DNA from: Nostocales cyanobacterium
GTDB lineage: Bacteria > Cyanobacteriota > Cyanobacteriia > Cyanobacteriales > Nostocaceae
Direction: 5' to 3'
Assembly: GCA_004292695.1 (NCBI GenBank)
Contig: RDXV01000014.1
Span: 1 to 50,289 of the forward strand
Length of the DNA stretch: 50,289 bases
Shown here: positions 24,014-32,900 of the stretch, in pieces
How the letters are laid out: every line of letters begins with the position of its first letter
How positions within the stretch are numbered: the first letter of the stretch is position 1
The notes under the pieces: model-generated
Told to the model about the DNA's origin: nothing
What the model saw: only the letters and a program-made list of their open reading frames with translations
Databases searched by the model: none
Program-made: the position numbers and the translations under genes

Positions 24014-24898
24014 ATGAACTTAAAATCAGATAGTAAAGTTTTAATTCAGGGGTTTAGTGAGTTTATCTCAGCGAGTCACATCACCCAAATGAAAGCTTAT
24101 GGAACTAATTTAGTTGCTGGTGTTGCCCCTGGTTTTGGTGGACAAAAAAAGTATGATCTGCCAGTATTTGATTTAGTAGAAGAAGTAACATCCAAATTTG
24201 GGCAAATTGACACCACAATTATTTGTGTAGAACCCTATCAAGTTTTGGATGCTGCTTTAGAGGCGATCGCCTCTCATATTCAACAAATAATCATCATTTC
24301 TGCGGGTGTTCCACCTTTAGACATGGTGAAATTACTCCGCACCACAGAAAGTAATGAAATTTTAGTAGTTGGTCCAAACAGTCCGGGAATAATTGTTCCT
24401 GGTAAAATCCTTTTAGGAACTCAACCGAGTGAATTTTATACACCTGGAAATGTGGGAATTGTCAGCCGTAGTAGTACCCTAACTTATGAAGTAGCATGGG
24501 AACTAACCCAAGCAGGATTAGGACAATCAATTAGTGTTAGTATTGGTAGTGATCCTATTGTTGGTTCTTCCTTTTCTCAATGGTTGCAAATTCTTGATGA
24601 AGACGAAACCACAGAGGCGATCGTTTTAGTCGGCCAACCGGGGGGAGAAAGTGAAGAAAATGCTGCAAGATACATTACTGAAGCGATAGATAAACCAGTA
24701 ATTGCTTATATTGCAGGTAGACACGCACCACAAAGTAAATATTGGCATCAATCGGGAAATTTAGCCACTGTTGTTAAACGTGATCCTAATTTTGGTACAA
24801 CACAAAGCAAACTAGCAGCTTTCCAAACTGCAAAAGTACCCATTGCTGAATCTCCTGCACAAATTCCTCAGCTATTGAAGAAGGTAATACATAATTGA
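24014..24898 (+). CDS. sucD: succinyl-CoA synthetase alpha-subunit-like protein
   Basis: A 294-residue partner of the preceding beta subunit. It has the CoA-binding Rossmann domain (VLIQGFSE near the N-terminus, VAGVAPGFGG at 34-43) and the ligase domain with VVGPNSPGIIVPG (118-130). In the usual enzyme the phosphorylated histidine sits in GHAGAI near residue 246. Here the corresponding segment is YWHQSGNLAT with His245, so the catalytic residue appears kept although its surroundings have changed. Length is normal. The gene lies 45 bases after sucC and overlaps the possible upstream start of the DUF29 gene. In cyanobacteria this reaction supports the modified TCA routes that replace 2-oxoglutarate dehydrogenase. 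Confidence 0.85.
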   Translation: MNLKSDSKVLIQGFSEFISASHITQMKAYGTNLVAGVAPGFGGQKKYDLPVFDLVEEVTSKFGQIDTTIICVEPYQVLDAALEAIASHIQQIIIISAGVPPLDMVKLLRTTESNEILVVGPNSPGIIVPGKILLGTQPSEFYTPGNVGIVSRSSTLTYEVAWELTQAGLGQSISVSIGSDPIVGSSFSQWLQILDEDETTEAIVLVGQPGGESEENAARYITEAIDKPVIAYIAGRHAPQSKYWHQSGNLATVVKRDPNFGTTQSKLAAFQTAKVPIAESPAQIPQLLKKVIHN

Positions 24899-24930
24899 AA
24901 GTAGAAGAAGCAACTAGGTTGAGGTTAGCA

Positions 24931-25386
24931 ATGAAAATCACAAATGATTTAGCATCTCTTTATGAGATTGAATATGATCAATGGTTAGAACAAACGATTA
25001 AAGTTTTAAAACAAAACCAATGGGAAAAATTAGATAAAGATCACTTAATTGAGGAATTGGAAGAATTGAGTCGCAGAGAAAAGAAAACACTAGAAAGATT
25101 CCTTGAACAAATTATCAGACATTTACTACTGCTGCAATATTGGCATACTGAATATGATTATAATGCTAATCATTGGCAAGCAGAAATTTTGAGTTTTAGA
25201 ACTCAACTCAATGAAGATTTAAGCAAAAATTTACACAATCATTTACAGGAAAATCAGACCATAATTTATGAAAAAGCTCTCAAATATGTGAGACAAAAAA
25301 CAGGTTATAACACTTCTTTTCCAGAAAAATGCCCCTATACTCTCGAACAATTACTAGATATTAACTGGTTGCCAGAAAATAATTAA
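24931..25386 (+). CDS. DUF29 family protein
   Basis: About 151 residues from the ATG at 24931, which has GAGG upstream. A TTG at 24895 would overlap sucD by four bases. The sequence (DLASLYEIEYDQWLEQTIKVL, then LIEELEELSRREKKTLERFL and LLLLQYW) is the diagnostic layout of DUF29, an all-helical family expanded in cyanobacteria with no assigned function. It follows sucD closely and may be carried on the same transcript. A functional link to succinyl-CoA is not evident, since DUF29 genes occur in many contexts. Confidence 0.85.
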   Translation: MKITNDLASLYEIEYDQWLEQTIKVLKQNQWEKLDKDHLIEELEELSRREKKTLERFLEQIIRHLLLLQYWHTEYDYNANHWQAEILSFRTQLNEDLSKNLHNHLQENQTIIYEKALKYVRQKTGYNTSFPEKCPYTLEQLLDINWLPENN

Positions 25387-25402
25387 ATGACAAGATCACC
25401 AA

Positions 25403-25472
25403 TAGTTGATAGTTGATAGTTGATAGTTGATAGTAATAAATTTACCAATTACCAATTACCAATTACCAATTA
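25403..25472. repeat. heptamer arrays TTGATAG and ACCAATT
   Basis: Four to five TTGATAG heptamers followed by about four ATTACCA heptamers between the convergent ends of the DUF29 gene and the TPR gene. Confidence 0.85.
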
Positions 25473-25474
25473 TT

Positions 25475-27298
25475 TTATCTCTCCAATAATTGAGGTAAAT
25501 AATCATAACCATCTACACCAATAACCGAGATTATTTTAGGGCGATTTTGTTGTAGTAAAAGTTGGAACTGATCCTCTCCTAATTGTCGTTTAATTGTTGT
25601 TAGTAACCCTGCTGGTTGTTGCCATTCTGGGGATGATATTTGCTCTAATAAATACATCCCTAAACTACCGGTATAAATAGCTTTTTCAAAATTGAGAAGG
25701 TTATAATATGCTTCTGCTAAATATGCTAAATTTCGACCTTGTGTATATAAATCACCGGAAACTTGAGCAGTTCTAAAACCAAATTCTAAATATTTGATTG
25801 CTTCTTGATATTGTGCAGTAACTAAATAAGCAATTCCCAAACTACTAAAACATAGAGATTGAGTTTGAATATCTCCGGTTTTTTCTGCTATTTTTAAACC
25901 TTGTTGTAAATAATTAATAGCAGATTCATAAATTTCTGGTTCAGTGTTTTCTAATTGTTGTGCTTGCATAACTTCAGAGTAACCTAAACTTACCAGAGCG
26001 TTGGTTTCTCCGGTTTTGTCTCCCGTTTGTCTACTTAATATTAATGCTCTTTGACTATAATTTATTGCTTCACTGTAATTTTTATCTTGTACATAGGTAC
26101 GACTCAGATGATTCAAATTAGCAATTTCACAGGTTTTATCTTGAGTATTTCTCAATATTTCTAAAGCCTGTTGATGAAAATTAATTGCTCGATCATATCT
26201 TCCTAATGCTCTTTGAGAATAACCTAACAAAGTTAAAATTCTCGCTTTTTCCTGTGTTCCTTCCGCAGATCGTAAAGGTTCATCTAAATAATCAAGTGCG
26301 TCTTTTAAATAACTACCAGAAAATGATGCAAAAATCCCACCATATAAAGGAAAATAAGGACGTTGGGCAAAGGTTCGCAGAATTTGTAACATTATTTGGG
26401 AAGCGGAATTACTAAATGTTATGGCTTGACTTTGTAAACCATTAGCTAATTGACTCCAAATTACTGCAAAGGTTAAAAATGTAGAAATTGATAATTTAGG
26501 ACTTGCTTGAATATCATAAGCCTGTTTATCAAACCAAGCAATTAAACCTCTTTGTAAAAACTGTAAAACTATGATTAATTCTACCCAATTTTGTAATGTG
26601 AGATTTGCTTGTTTTTGGGTAAATTCAATAATAGATTCTTCTTTGGCTAAAGTCTGAAAAAATGTTGTGGGAATTTCACTTTTAACTAATTTTCCCCAAC
26701 TTGCCCAAGGACCACTTTCTCCGGGTACTCCTCCAAAACCAAGGGCATTTTTTTGTTCATACATCCAACTGAGTAGGTTTTCTTGGATATGTTGCCAAGT
26801 TGCGATCCCTTGGGTGATACCTGTGGATATCTGCGTTAAATCTGGGTTAGCGGAGGCAAATTGTTGTAAACCTTTGGCTAGTTGTTGTAATTGTGATAAA
26901 TTTAGGGGGTTTTTTTGATTTGGATCAATGTAACGGATGAATACGGCTAAACGCTCTTCGTTACTAGCAATTGTTATTTCTCTGACTGCTGAGGTGATGA
27001 CTTCTGTGGTTTTGTTTTGTTCTTCCCAGCGGTGATATTGTGTTTGAATGGTTTTAATGGCTCTTAGACTGCGGGTGGCTTTGGCTTTTTTGAGTTCGTC
27101 TGTTTCTCTGTCTACTTGGGTTTGGATGGTTTGGAGGCGATCGCCCAATGCTAACTCAAATATTTCACTCGTACCGGAAGTAATAGCTTTGAGTAACATT
27201 TGATATACCTGTTCTACGGAACTAATTTTACCTTTGAGGGTGGTTTCGACTATTTCATCAATTAATGTTAGGTATTTATCTTGTAGAGATTCAGACAC
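25475..27298 (-). CDS. tetratricopeptide-repeat protein
   Basis: About 607 residues from the GTG at 27298 (SESLQDKYLTLIDEIVETTLKGKI...); a TTG at 27325 would add nine residues. Neither start has a clear ribosome site; I prefer the GTG because the text after it reads like a conserved N-terminus. Residues 1-330 are a helical domain of unknown fold containing the segment ENLLSWMYEQKNALGFGG. Residues about 345-560 are five or six TPR units of about 40 residues (ALGRYDRAINFHQQALEI, NYSEAINYSQRALIL, QYQEAIKYLEFGF). TPRs build protein-binding superhelices, so a scaffolding or regulatory role is likely. It has no signal peptide or membrane helix. Confidence 0.82.
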   Translation of the reverse strand: MSESLQDKYLTLIDEIVETTLKGKISSVEQVYQMLLKAITSGTSEIFELALGDRLQTIQTQVDRETDELKKAKATRSLRAIKTIQTQYHRWEEQNKTTEVITSAVREITIASNEERLAVFIRYIDPNQKNPLNLSQLQQLAKGLQQFASANPDLTQISTGITQGIATWQHIQENLLSWMYEQKNALGFGGVPGESGPWASWGKLVKSEIPTTFFQTLAKEESIIEFTQKQANLTLQNWVELIIVLQFLQRGLIAWFDKQAYDIQASPKLSISTFLTFAVIWSQLANGLQSQAITFSNSASQIMLQILRTFAQRPYFPLYGGIFASFSGSYLKDALDYLDEPLRSAEGTQEKARILTLLGYSQRALGRYDRAINFHQQALEILRNTQDKTCEIANLNHLSRTYVQDKNYSEAINYSQRALILSRQTGDKTGETNALVSLGYSEVMQAQQLENTEPEIYESAINYLQQGLKIAEKTGDIQTQSLCFSSLGIAYLVTAQYQEAIKYLEFGFRTAQVSGDLYTQGRNLAYLAEAYYNLLNFEKAIYTGSLGMYLLEQISSPEWQQPAGLLTTIKRQLGEDQFQLLLQQNRPKIISVIGVDGYDYLPQLLER

Positions 27299-27490
27299 TT
27301 TAGATAATAGGGAATATAACAACAATTTCTATTTTATCTCAAGTTACAATATAATTGTTAACTCAAGCAGGATATACACTAATAAATACTCAACATTGAT
27401 TCTAGAAATCATATCTTTGATAGAAATTAAGGATTGTTAAAATCTAACCTTACAGATGTTGTATAAAGATAATGGAGGCTGATTTTATCT

Positions 27491-27550
27491 ATGACTAATA
27501 TTATTATTTCTAACTTAGATGATGAAATGAAATATCGTCTGCTAAAATAG
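27491..27550 (+). pseudogene. truncated FitA/VapB-type antitoxin N-terminus
   Basis: ATG followed by 18 codons and TAG. The peptide MTNIIISNLDDEMKYRLLK matches the ribbon-helix-helix N-terminus typical of FitA-like antitoxins (usual form MTNITISNLDDDLKKRLR). An intact antitoxin would run to about 80 residues; here it stops at 19. GGAGG lies a few bases upstream, which supports a once-functional gene. Confidence 0.6.
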
Positions 27551-27580
27551 CAGTAATTTAAAGTTATAGGAAAAAAATAA

Positions 27581-27808
27581 ATGATCACATTAGAAATGGC
27601 AATCGCTAAAATTAAACAATTACCTCTTGAACAGCGCAATGAAGTAATTAAATTTATCGAGTTCTTAGAATTTAAAGCAGGAAACATTGATATTATTTCC
27701 CAACAAACAAAAGCTACAAAGAATTACCCACTGAGAGGAAAACCTATTACCATTGCTAGTGATTTTGATGAACCCATGCCTGAACTGTGGGAAGCATTAG
27801 CAGAATGA
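27581..27808 (+). CDS. vapB: VapB-type antitoxin, DUF2281 family
   Basis: A 75-residue antitoxin-like protein. The opening helix pair (AIAKIKQLPLEQRNEVIKFIEFLEFK) and the C-terminal LRGKPITIASDFDEPMPELWEALAE are typical of DUF2281 proteins found upstream of PIN-domain VapC toxins. There the C-terminal segment wraps the toxin. The stop overlaps the ATG of the following truncated VapC gene (ATGA), the usual coupling of such pairs. With its toxin broken, it has no obvious remaining target at this locus. Confidence 0.78.
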   Translation: MITLEMAIAKIKQLPLEQRNEVIKFIEFLEFKAGNIDIISQQTKATKNYPLRGKPITIASDFDEPMPELWEALAE

Positions 27809-27936
27809 TTTTACTAGATACTCATATTTGGCTGTGGTTGCTTCACGATCCTAGTCAATTATCACAAGCAGCACAAGCAGCTATTGAAAGTGAAGAATCT
27901 CAAAATGGTTTATTAGTTTCCGCTATTTCTGTTTAA
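27805..27936 (+). pseudogene. vapC: truncated VapC PIN-domain toxin
   Basis: Translation starts at the ATG overlapping the antitoxin stop and gives 43 residues. It opens MILLDTHIWLWLLHDPSQLS, the exact PIN-domain N-terminus with the first metal-binding Asp5, and proceeds to LLVSAISV, where intact VapC continues with WE and the rest of the fold (usual total about 130 residues). Here a TAA follows, and the next bases (GTGTGCGATAGTGAAGCGCACCG) resemble a dispersed palindromic repeat, so an insertion probably cut the gene. Three of the four acidic PIN residues are lost; the fragment should be inactive. Confidence 0.8.
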
Positions 27937-27979
27937 GTAAGTGTGCGATAGTGAAGCGCACCGAAGGTATCGCTTTTTG

Positions 27980-28105
27980 GGATATGAGCAGAACACTAAA
28001 TTACGGAAAAAACCACCTTTGCAACATTTTGTAATAGATTTACCACCCCCCAAGTCAAAAATCAATCAATGGGTTAGTATTTCTATGAATGTTGTCAAAG
28101 TATAA
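27980..28105 (+). pseudogene. possible C-terminal gene remnant
   Basis: An open frame without a start codon reads about 41 residues (GYEQNTKLRKKPPLQHFVID...ISMNVVKV) up to a TAA at 28103. Codon choice and amino acid mix look protein-like. It follows the broken toxin directly and ends three bases before the next gene. It may be the tail of another decayed gene. Family unrecognised. Confidence 0.3.
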
Positions 28106-28107
28106 TT

Positions 28108-29829
28108 ATGACTAAAACATTTTACGTAAGTCCTAGCACTGGTGCAGATACTAACCCCGGTACTCAACAAGCACCATTCAAAACCATTACCAAAGCCTTA
28201 AAAACAGCCAGTATTAACGATAAAATCAGACTGGCAAACGGAAACTACAATTCTGCTAACGGTGAAATATTCCCCCTTACCATCTCCGTCGGTGTTACCC
28301 TAGTTGGTAATGAACCAGACAGTGGTAATGGTGTGTTCATAGAAGGTAGTGGTGTTTATCTTAGTCGTACCTTTGCCCGTCAAAATGTGACCTTTGTATT
28401 GTTAAATAATGCCGAATTACGAGGAGTTACAGTTACTAATTCTGACGTTCGTGGTACTGCTGTTTGGATAGAATCCAGTACACCAACTGTTACTAATTGT
28501 ACCTTTATTAAATGCAAACGAGAGGGTGTTTTTGCCACTGGTGACGCTAACCCTGTAATTCAAGATAATATTTTTCGGGAAAATGCAGCAAATGGTATTT
28601 CTATGGCCAGAAATTCCCAAGGTAAACTACAAGGTAATATCTGCGTTAACACAGGTTTTGGAATAGCTATCAGTGACACCGCTTCACCTACACTGACGAA
28701 TAATAGCATCTCAGAAAATCGGTCTGGAATTGTAGCTTCTGGTAGTTGTCGTCCGATTTTACGCAATAATCTGATTGAAAAGAACACAGATGATGGTTTA
28801 ACTGTGATTTCTCAATCTTTACCTAATCTTGGTAGCATTGATAGTCCAGGTGGTAATACTATTCGTAATAATGGTAAGTTTGATATCCAAAATGCTGGTA
28901 GTAATACTCTGGTTTCTGTGGGAAATGAAATAGATTCTACTAAGGTTAAGGGTAAGGTTGAGTTTGTGGTTATTTCCGCACCAGAACCTACACCTATTCC
29001 AGAAACACAACAACCTTTACCAGAACCACAACCTATTCCACAACCTATTCCAAAACCAGAACCCCAACCCATTCCCCAACCCATTCCAGAAACACAACAA
29101 CCTTTACCAGAACCACAACCCATTCCCCAACCCATTCCAAAACCAGAACCACAACCTATTCCCCAACCTATTCCACAACCTATTCCAAAACCAGAACCCC
29201 AACCTATTCCACAACCTATTCCACAACCAGAACCCAAACCGACACCAAAACCTGTATTAACTGATATTGGTAATCATTGGGCGGCTGCATTTATTGAAGA
29301 ATTAGTGAAACTGGATATTATTAAAGGTTATCCAGATCAAACATTTAGGCCGAATGCAACGATGACGAGGGCGCAATATGCAGCTTTATTAGTGAAGGCG
29401 TTTAACCCGACAAAAAAACGAGAAGCTATTAATTTTAAAGATGTGTCTGATAAATTTTGGGCTTATCAAGTAATTCAGCAAGCTTATCAAGGGGGGTTTT
29501 TGTCTGGATATCCTAATAATACCTTTGCACCGAATCAAAATATTCAGCGTGTACAAGTAATTGTTTCTTTGGTAAATGGTTTGGGTTTATCTCCCACATC
29601 AAAAACTAGCAGTGTATCTTTTGATGATGAAGCCAAAATTCCTAACTATGGCAAAGATGAGGTAATAATTGCTGCACAAAGAAAAATGATTATTAATTAT
29701 CCAAGTTTGAATTTATTTAATCCTACCCGTGATGCAACAAGGGCGGAAGTAGCAATGATGGTTTATCAGACATTAGTTGATGCTGGCCGTGTAGCTGCAA
29801 TTAGTTCACCTTACATTATTGTGGGTTAA
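28108..29829 (+). CDS. DUF1565/right-handed beta-helix protein with three SLH domains
   Basis: A 573-residue surface-type protein in three parts. Residues 1-290 are a DUF1565 and parallel beta-helix region (FYVSPSTGADTNPGTQQAPFKT, then repeated NTIRNN/DNIFREN-like turns), a pectate-lyase-like fold. Residues about 291-385 are a proline-rich linker built from PEPQPIPQPIP units. Residues about 388-565 are three SLH repeats (DIGNHWAAAFIEELVKLDIIKGYPDQTFRPNATMTRAQ and two more), which in other bacteria bind cell-wall polymers. No N-terminal signal peptide is evident, which is unexpected for an SLH protein. A polysaccharide-binding or lyase role is possible, but no catalytic residues can be claimed. 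It has no clear ribosome site. Confidence 0.85.
   Translation: MTKTFYVSPSTGADTNPGTQQAPFKTITKALKTASINDKIRLANGNYNSANGEIFPLTISVGVTLVGNEPDSGNGVFIEGSGVYLSRTFARQNVTFVLLNNAELRGVTVTNSDVRGTAVWIESSTPTVTNCTFIKCKREGVFATGDANPVIQDNIFRENAANGISMARNSQGKLQGNICVNTGFGIAISDTASPTLTNNSISENRSGIVASGSCRPILRNNLIEKNTDDGLTVISQSLPNLGSIDSPGGNTIRNNGKFDIQNAGSNTLVSVGNEIDSTKVKGKVEFVVISAPEPTPIPETQQPLPEPQPIPQPIPKPEPQPIPQPIPETQQPLPEPQPIPQPIPKPEPQPIPQPIPQPIPKPEPQPIPQPIPQPEPKPTPKPVLTDIGNHWAAAFIEELVKLDIIKGYPDQTFRPNATMTRAQYAALLVKAFNPTKKREAINFKDVSDKFWAYQVIQQAYQGGFLSGYPNNTFAPNQNIQRVQVIVSLVNGLGLSPTSKTSSVSFDDEAKIPNYGKDEVIIAAQRKMIINYPSLNLFNPTRDATRAEVAMMVYQTLVDAGRVAAISSPYIIVG
28980..29250 (+). repeat. internal repeat encoding the PIPQPIPKPEPQ linker
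   Basis: Tandem, partly homogenised units of 12-30 bases (CAACCTATTCCA / CCAAAACCAGAA types) and one long duplication (the ETQQPLPEPQPIPQPIPKPE block occurs twice). Expected to vary in length by slippage. Confidence 0.85.
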
Positions 29830-29848
29830 GAATACTGCGATTGATTGG

Positions 29849-29905
29849 GTAATGGGTAATAAAATTATAATTACCATTACCCATTACTCATTACCAATTA
29901 CTAAT
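29849..29905. repeat. short TAATGGG / CCATTAC heptamer patch
   Basis: GGGTAATGGGTAAT on one side and ATTACCATTACCCATTACTCATTACC on the other, forming an imperfect inverted repeat about 25 bases upstream of the 1994-residue kinase gene. Confidence 0.6.
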
Positions 29906-29912
29906 TTTAACA

Positions 29913-32900
29913 ATGTTATTATCTTCCCTCATTGAAGCCAATAATCTGGAACAAGCAATTGCTCAGACACCTTTAATTGTAACAGCAGATACTCTGGCTA
30001 CTGAGGCGATCGCCATGATGAGTAATGCGAGGGGAAGTTGTACTCTTCCAGAATCAGAACTTGATTATAATTATCTGTTAAATGATTGTCGAGCTAGTTG
30101 TGTTTTAGTGACAGAGCAAGACAAAATATTAGGTATTTTTACAGAAAGAGATGTAGTCAGATTGAGTGCAGAAGGGCGAAAAATCGCTGGACTCAAAATT
30201 ACTGAAGTAATGACTCATGATGTGATTACAATTAAACAATCTGAGTTTACGGATATTGGGGTGGCGTTAAACATATTTGAACGTTATCGAATTCGTCATT
30301 TACCGATTTTAGATCAGCGGGGAAAAATATCTGGAATTGTTACCCATGAGAGTTTACGACAGTTATTAAGACCTGTGGATCTGTTGCGATTAAGGGTAGT
30401 TGCAGATGTGATGAATCTGCGAACAGTTAGAGCATATCCTAATGATCCCGTGATTAATATTACTAAATTAATGGCGAGGGAAAATGTCAGTTCAGTAATT
30501 ATTGTCGAGGAGAGAAATTCCTTACAGATACCTGTAGGAATTATGACAGAAAAGGATATTGTCCAGTTTCAAGCTTTAGGATTGGATTTGGAGAATGTTC
30601 AAGTCTATTCTATCATGAGTAGTCCAGTATTTAGTTTATCTTCTGTTGACAGTTTGTGGTCAGTATTAATGTTGATGCAAACTAAGAGAATTAATCGAGT
30701 TGTGATTACTGGTGAGCAGGGAGAATTACAAGGAATTATTACCCAAACGACCTTATTAAAATCTTTAAATCCTGTAGATATATATAATTTAGTAGATGAT
30801 TTAAAAGAAAAAGTATCACAGTTAGAAACAGAAAAATTTAAACTATTAGAAATTAGAAATGCGGAATTAGAAAAAGAAGTAGAAAACCGGATTACAGAAT
30901 TAAAAAAACAAGCAGAAAGAGAAAAATTGGTAAGTGGTATTACCAGCAGAATTAGGAAAACATTAGACTTACAAGAAACCTTAGATGCAATTGCCACAGA
31001 AGTAAGACAATTTTTAGATTGTGATCGTGTGATTGTGTATAAATGCCATGAAAATGGACATGGTACTGTTATTGCTGAAAATGTAAAACCAGAATGGATA
31101 TCTTTATTAGGACAAACAGTAAGTGATCCTTGTTTTACAAAAGAGTGGGTAGAAAAGTACATTAATGGCAGAATTCAAGTAGTAGATGATATTAGCACTG
31201 ATGATATGACATACTGTCATCAGCTATTATTAGAAAGTTTGCAAATTAGAGCCAAAATTTTAGTACCAATTGTAGTAGCAGAGCAACTCTGGGGATTAAT
31301 GTTAGCTTGTGAGAATGGCACACCTCGTAATTGGCAACCCCAAGAAACAGAATTATTACAACAATTATCCGTTCATGTAGCTATTGCTATCCATCAAGCT
31401 GATTTACATTATCAACTACAATTAGAATTACAAGAAAGAAGACGTGCCGAAATTGCTTTAGCCTCATCTGAAGAACTTTATCGCGCCACATTAAGTAATA
31501 TTTCTGATGCCTTATTTATTACAGATGAGCAGGGTAAATTTACTTTTGTTTGTCCTAATGTAGATGTAATTTTTGGTTATTCTGATCAAGAATTAATGGC
31601 AATAGATAATATTCAAAATTTACTAGGTGAAGATTTATTTAATCTTGAACAATTAGCAATTGAGGGAGAAATCAGTAATATTGAAACAGACATTTTTGAT
31701 AATAAAGGGAATAAACATACAGTTTTAGTAAATGTTAAAAAAGTGAATATAGCTGGTGGTACTCATTTATATACCTGTCGTGATATCACTGAACGCAAAC
31801 AAGTAGAAAAAGCTCTCAAAGATAGCGAAGAAAGGTTAAGAACTATCATAGAAACAAGTTCTAGTGGTTTAATTACCGTTAATAGTCAAGGAGCAATAGT
31901 ATTTGTTAACCCATCAGCAGCTAAAATGTTTGGGAGAGAACAGGAAAAACTGATAGGTTGGCCGTTTGCACTTCCCTATGATTATGACACCCATCGAGTC
32001 CAAGAAATTGAAATATTGCAACCATCTGGCCAAAGACGAACAGTAAATATGCAAGCTGCACCTATAGAGTGGGAAAATGAAGAAGCTTTTTTGATGTCAA
32101 TTGCAGATATTACTGACTTGAAAAACACAGCAGAATTATTACGTCAAAGTGAAGCTAAATATCGTTTATTAGTAGAAAATTTACCTGTGGGTTTAGTAGT
32201 TCATGATGTAGATTCTAGTATTATCAACTGTAATGCTAAGGCCTGTGAACTGTTGGAATTGACAGTTGATCAAATGCAAGGGAAGACAGCATTAGATCCA
32301 GCTTGGTGCTTTTTGAAAGAAGATGAAACTAAGATGTATTTTTCTGAATATCCCATTAGTCAAGTAATTTCCACACTACAACCCTTGAATAATTATTTGG
32401 TAGGAGTTAATCGGCCTAAGAGTAAAACATTAATTTGGTTATTAGTAAATGCTTTTCCCGAATTTTATAATAATGGGACTTTAAAGCAAGTAGTGGTTAC
32501 ATTTGTAGATATTAGTGAAAGACAAGCTGCCCTGAAAGAACGTAAACAAGCAGAATTAGAATTGAGAAATAGTGAAGAAAGATTTCGCCAAATTGCGGAG
32601 AATTTACCGGAAGTAATTTGGATGACTAATAACAAAGGATCAGAAGTAATTTTTATCAGTCCTCAGTATGAAAAAATTTGGGGGCGTAGTTGTGAAAGTC
32701 TTTATCAGAAACCCCATGACTGGATAGATGCAATTCATGAAGATGATCGAGAAAGGGTGAAAAATCAGTTTTTAAATCAGGCTGCTTCGGGGGAGTATGA
32801 TTTAGAGTATCGGATTTTCAAACCAGATGGAAAAGTGCGTTGGATTAGAGATCGAGGTTTTCCTATTGCGAATGAGGATGGAGAAGTTTACCGCATTGCT

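Noticed and set aside
28812-29237. 141-codon minus-strand frame rich in Gly, Ser and Met
   Set aside because: It is the antisense of the proline-rich linker repeat of the SLH protein; composition follows the repeat, not a gene.
30605-31162. 185-codon minus-strand frame inside the giant kinase
   Set aside because: Antisense shadow of the CBS/GAF coding region; the plus strand has clear domain motifs throughout.
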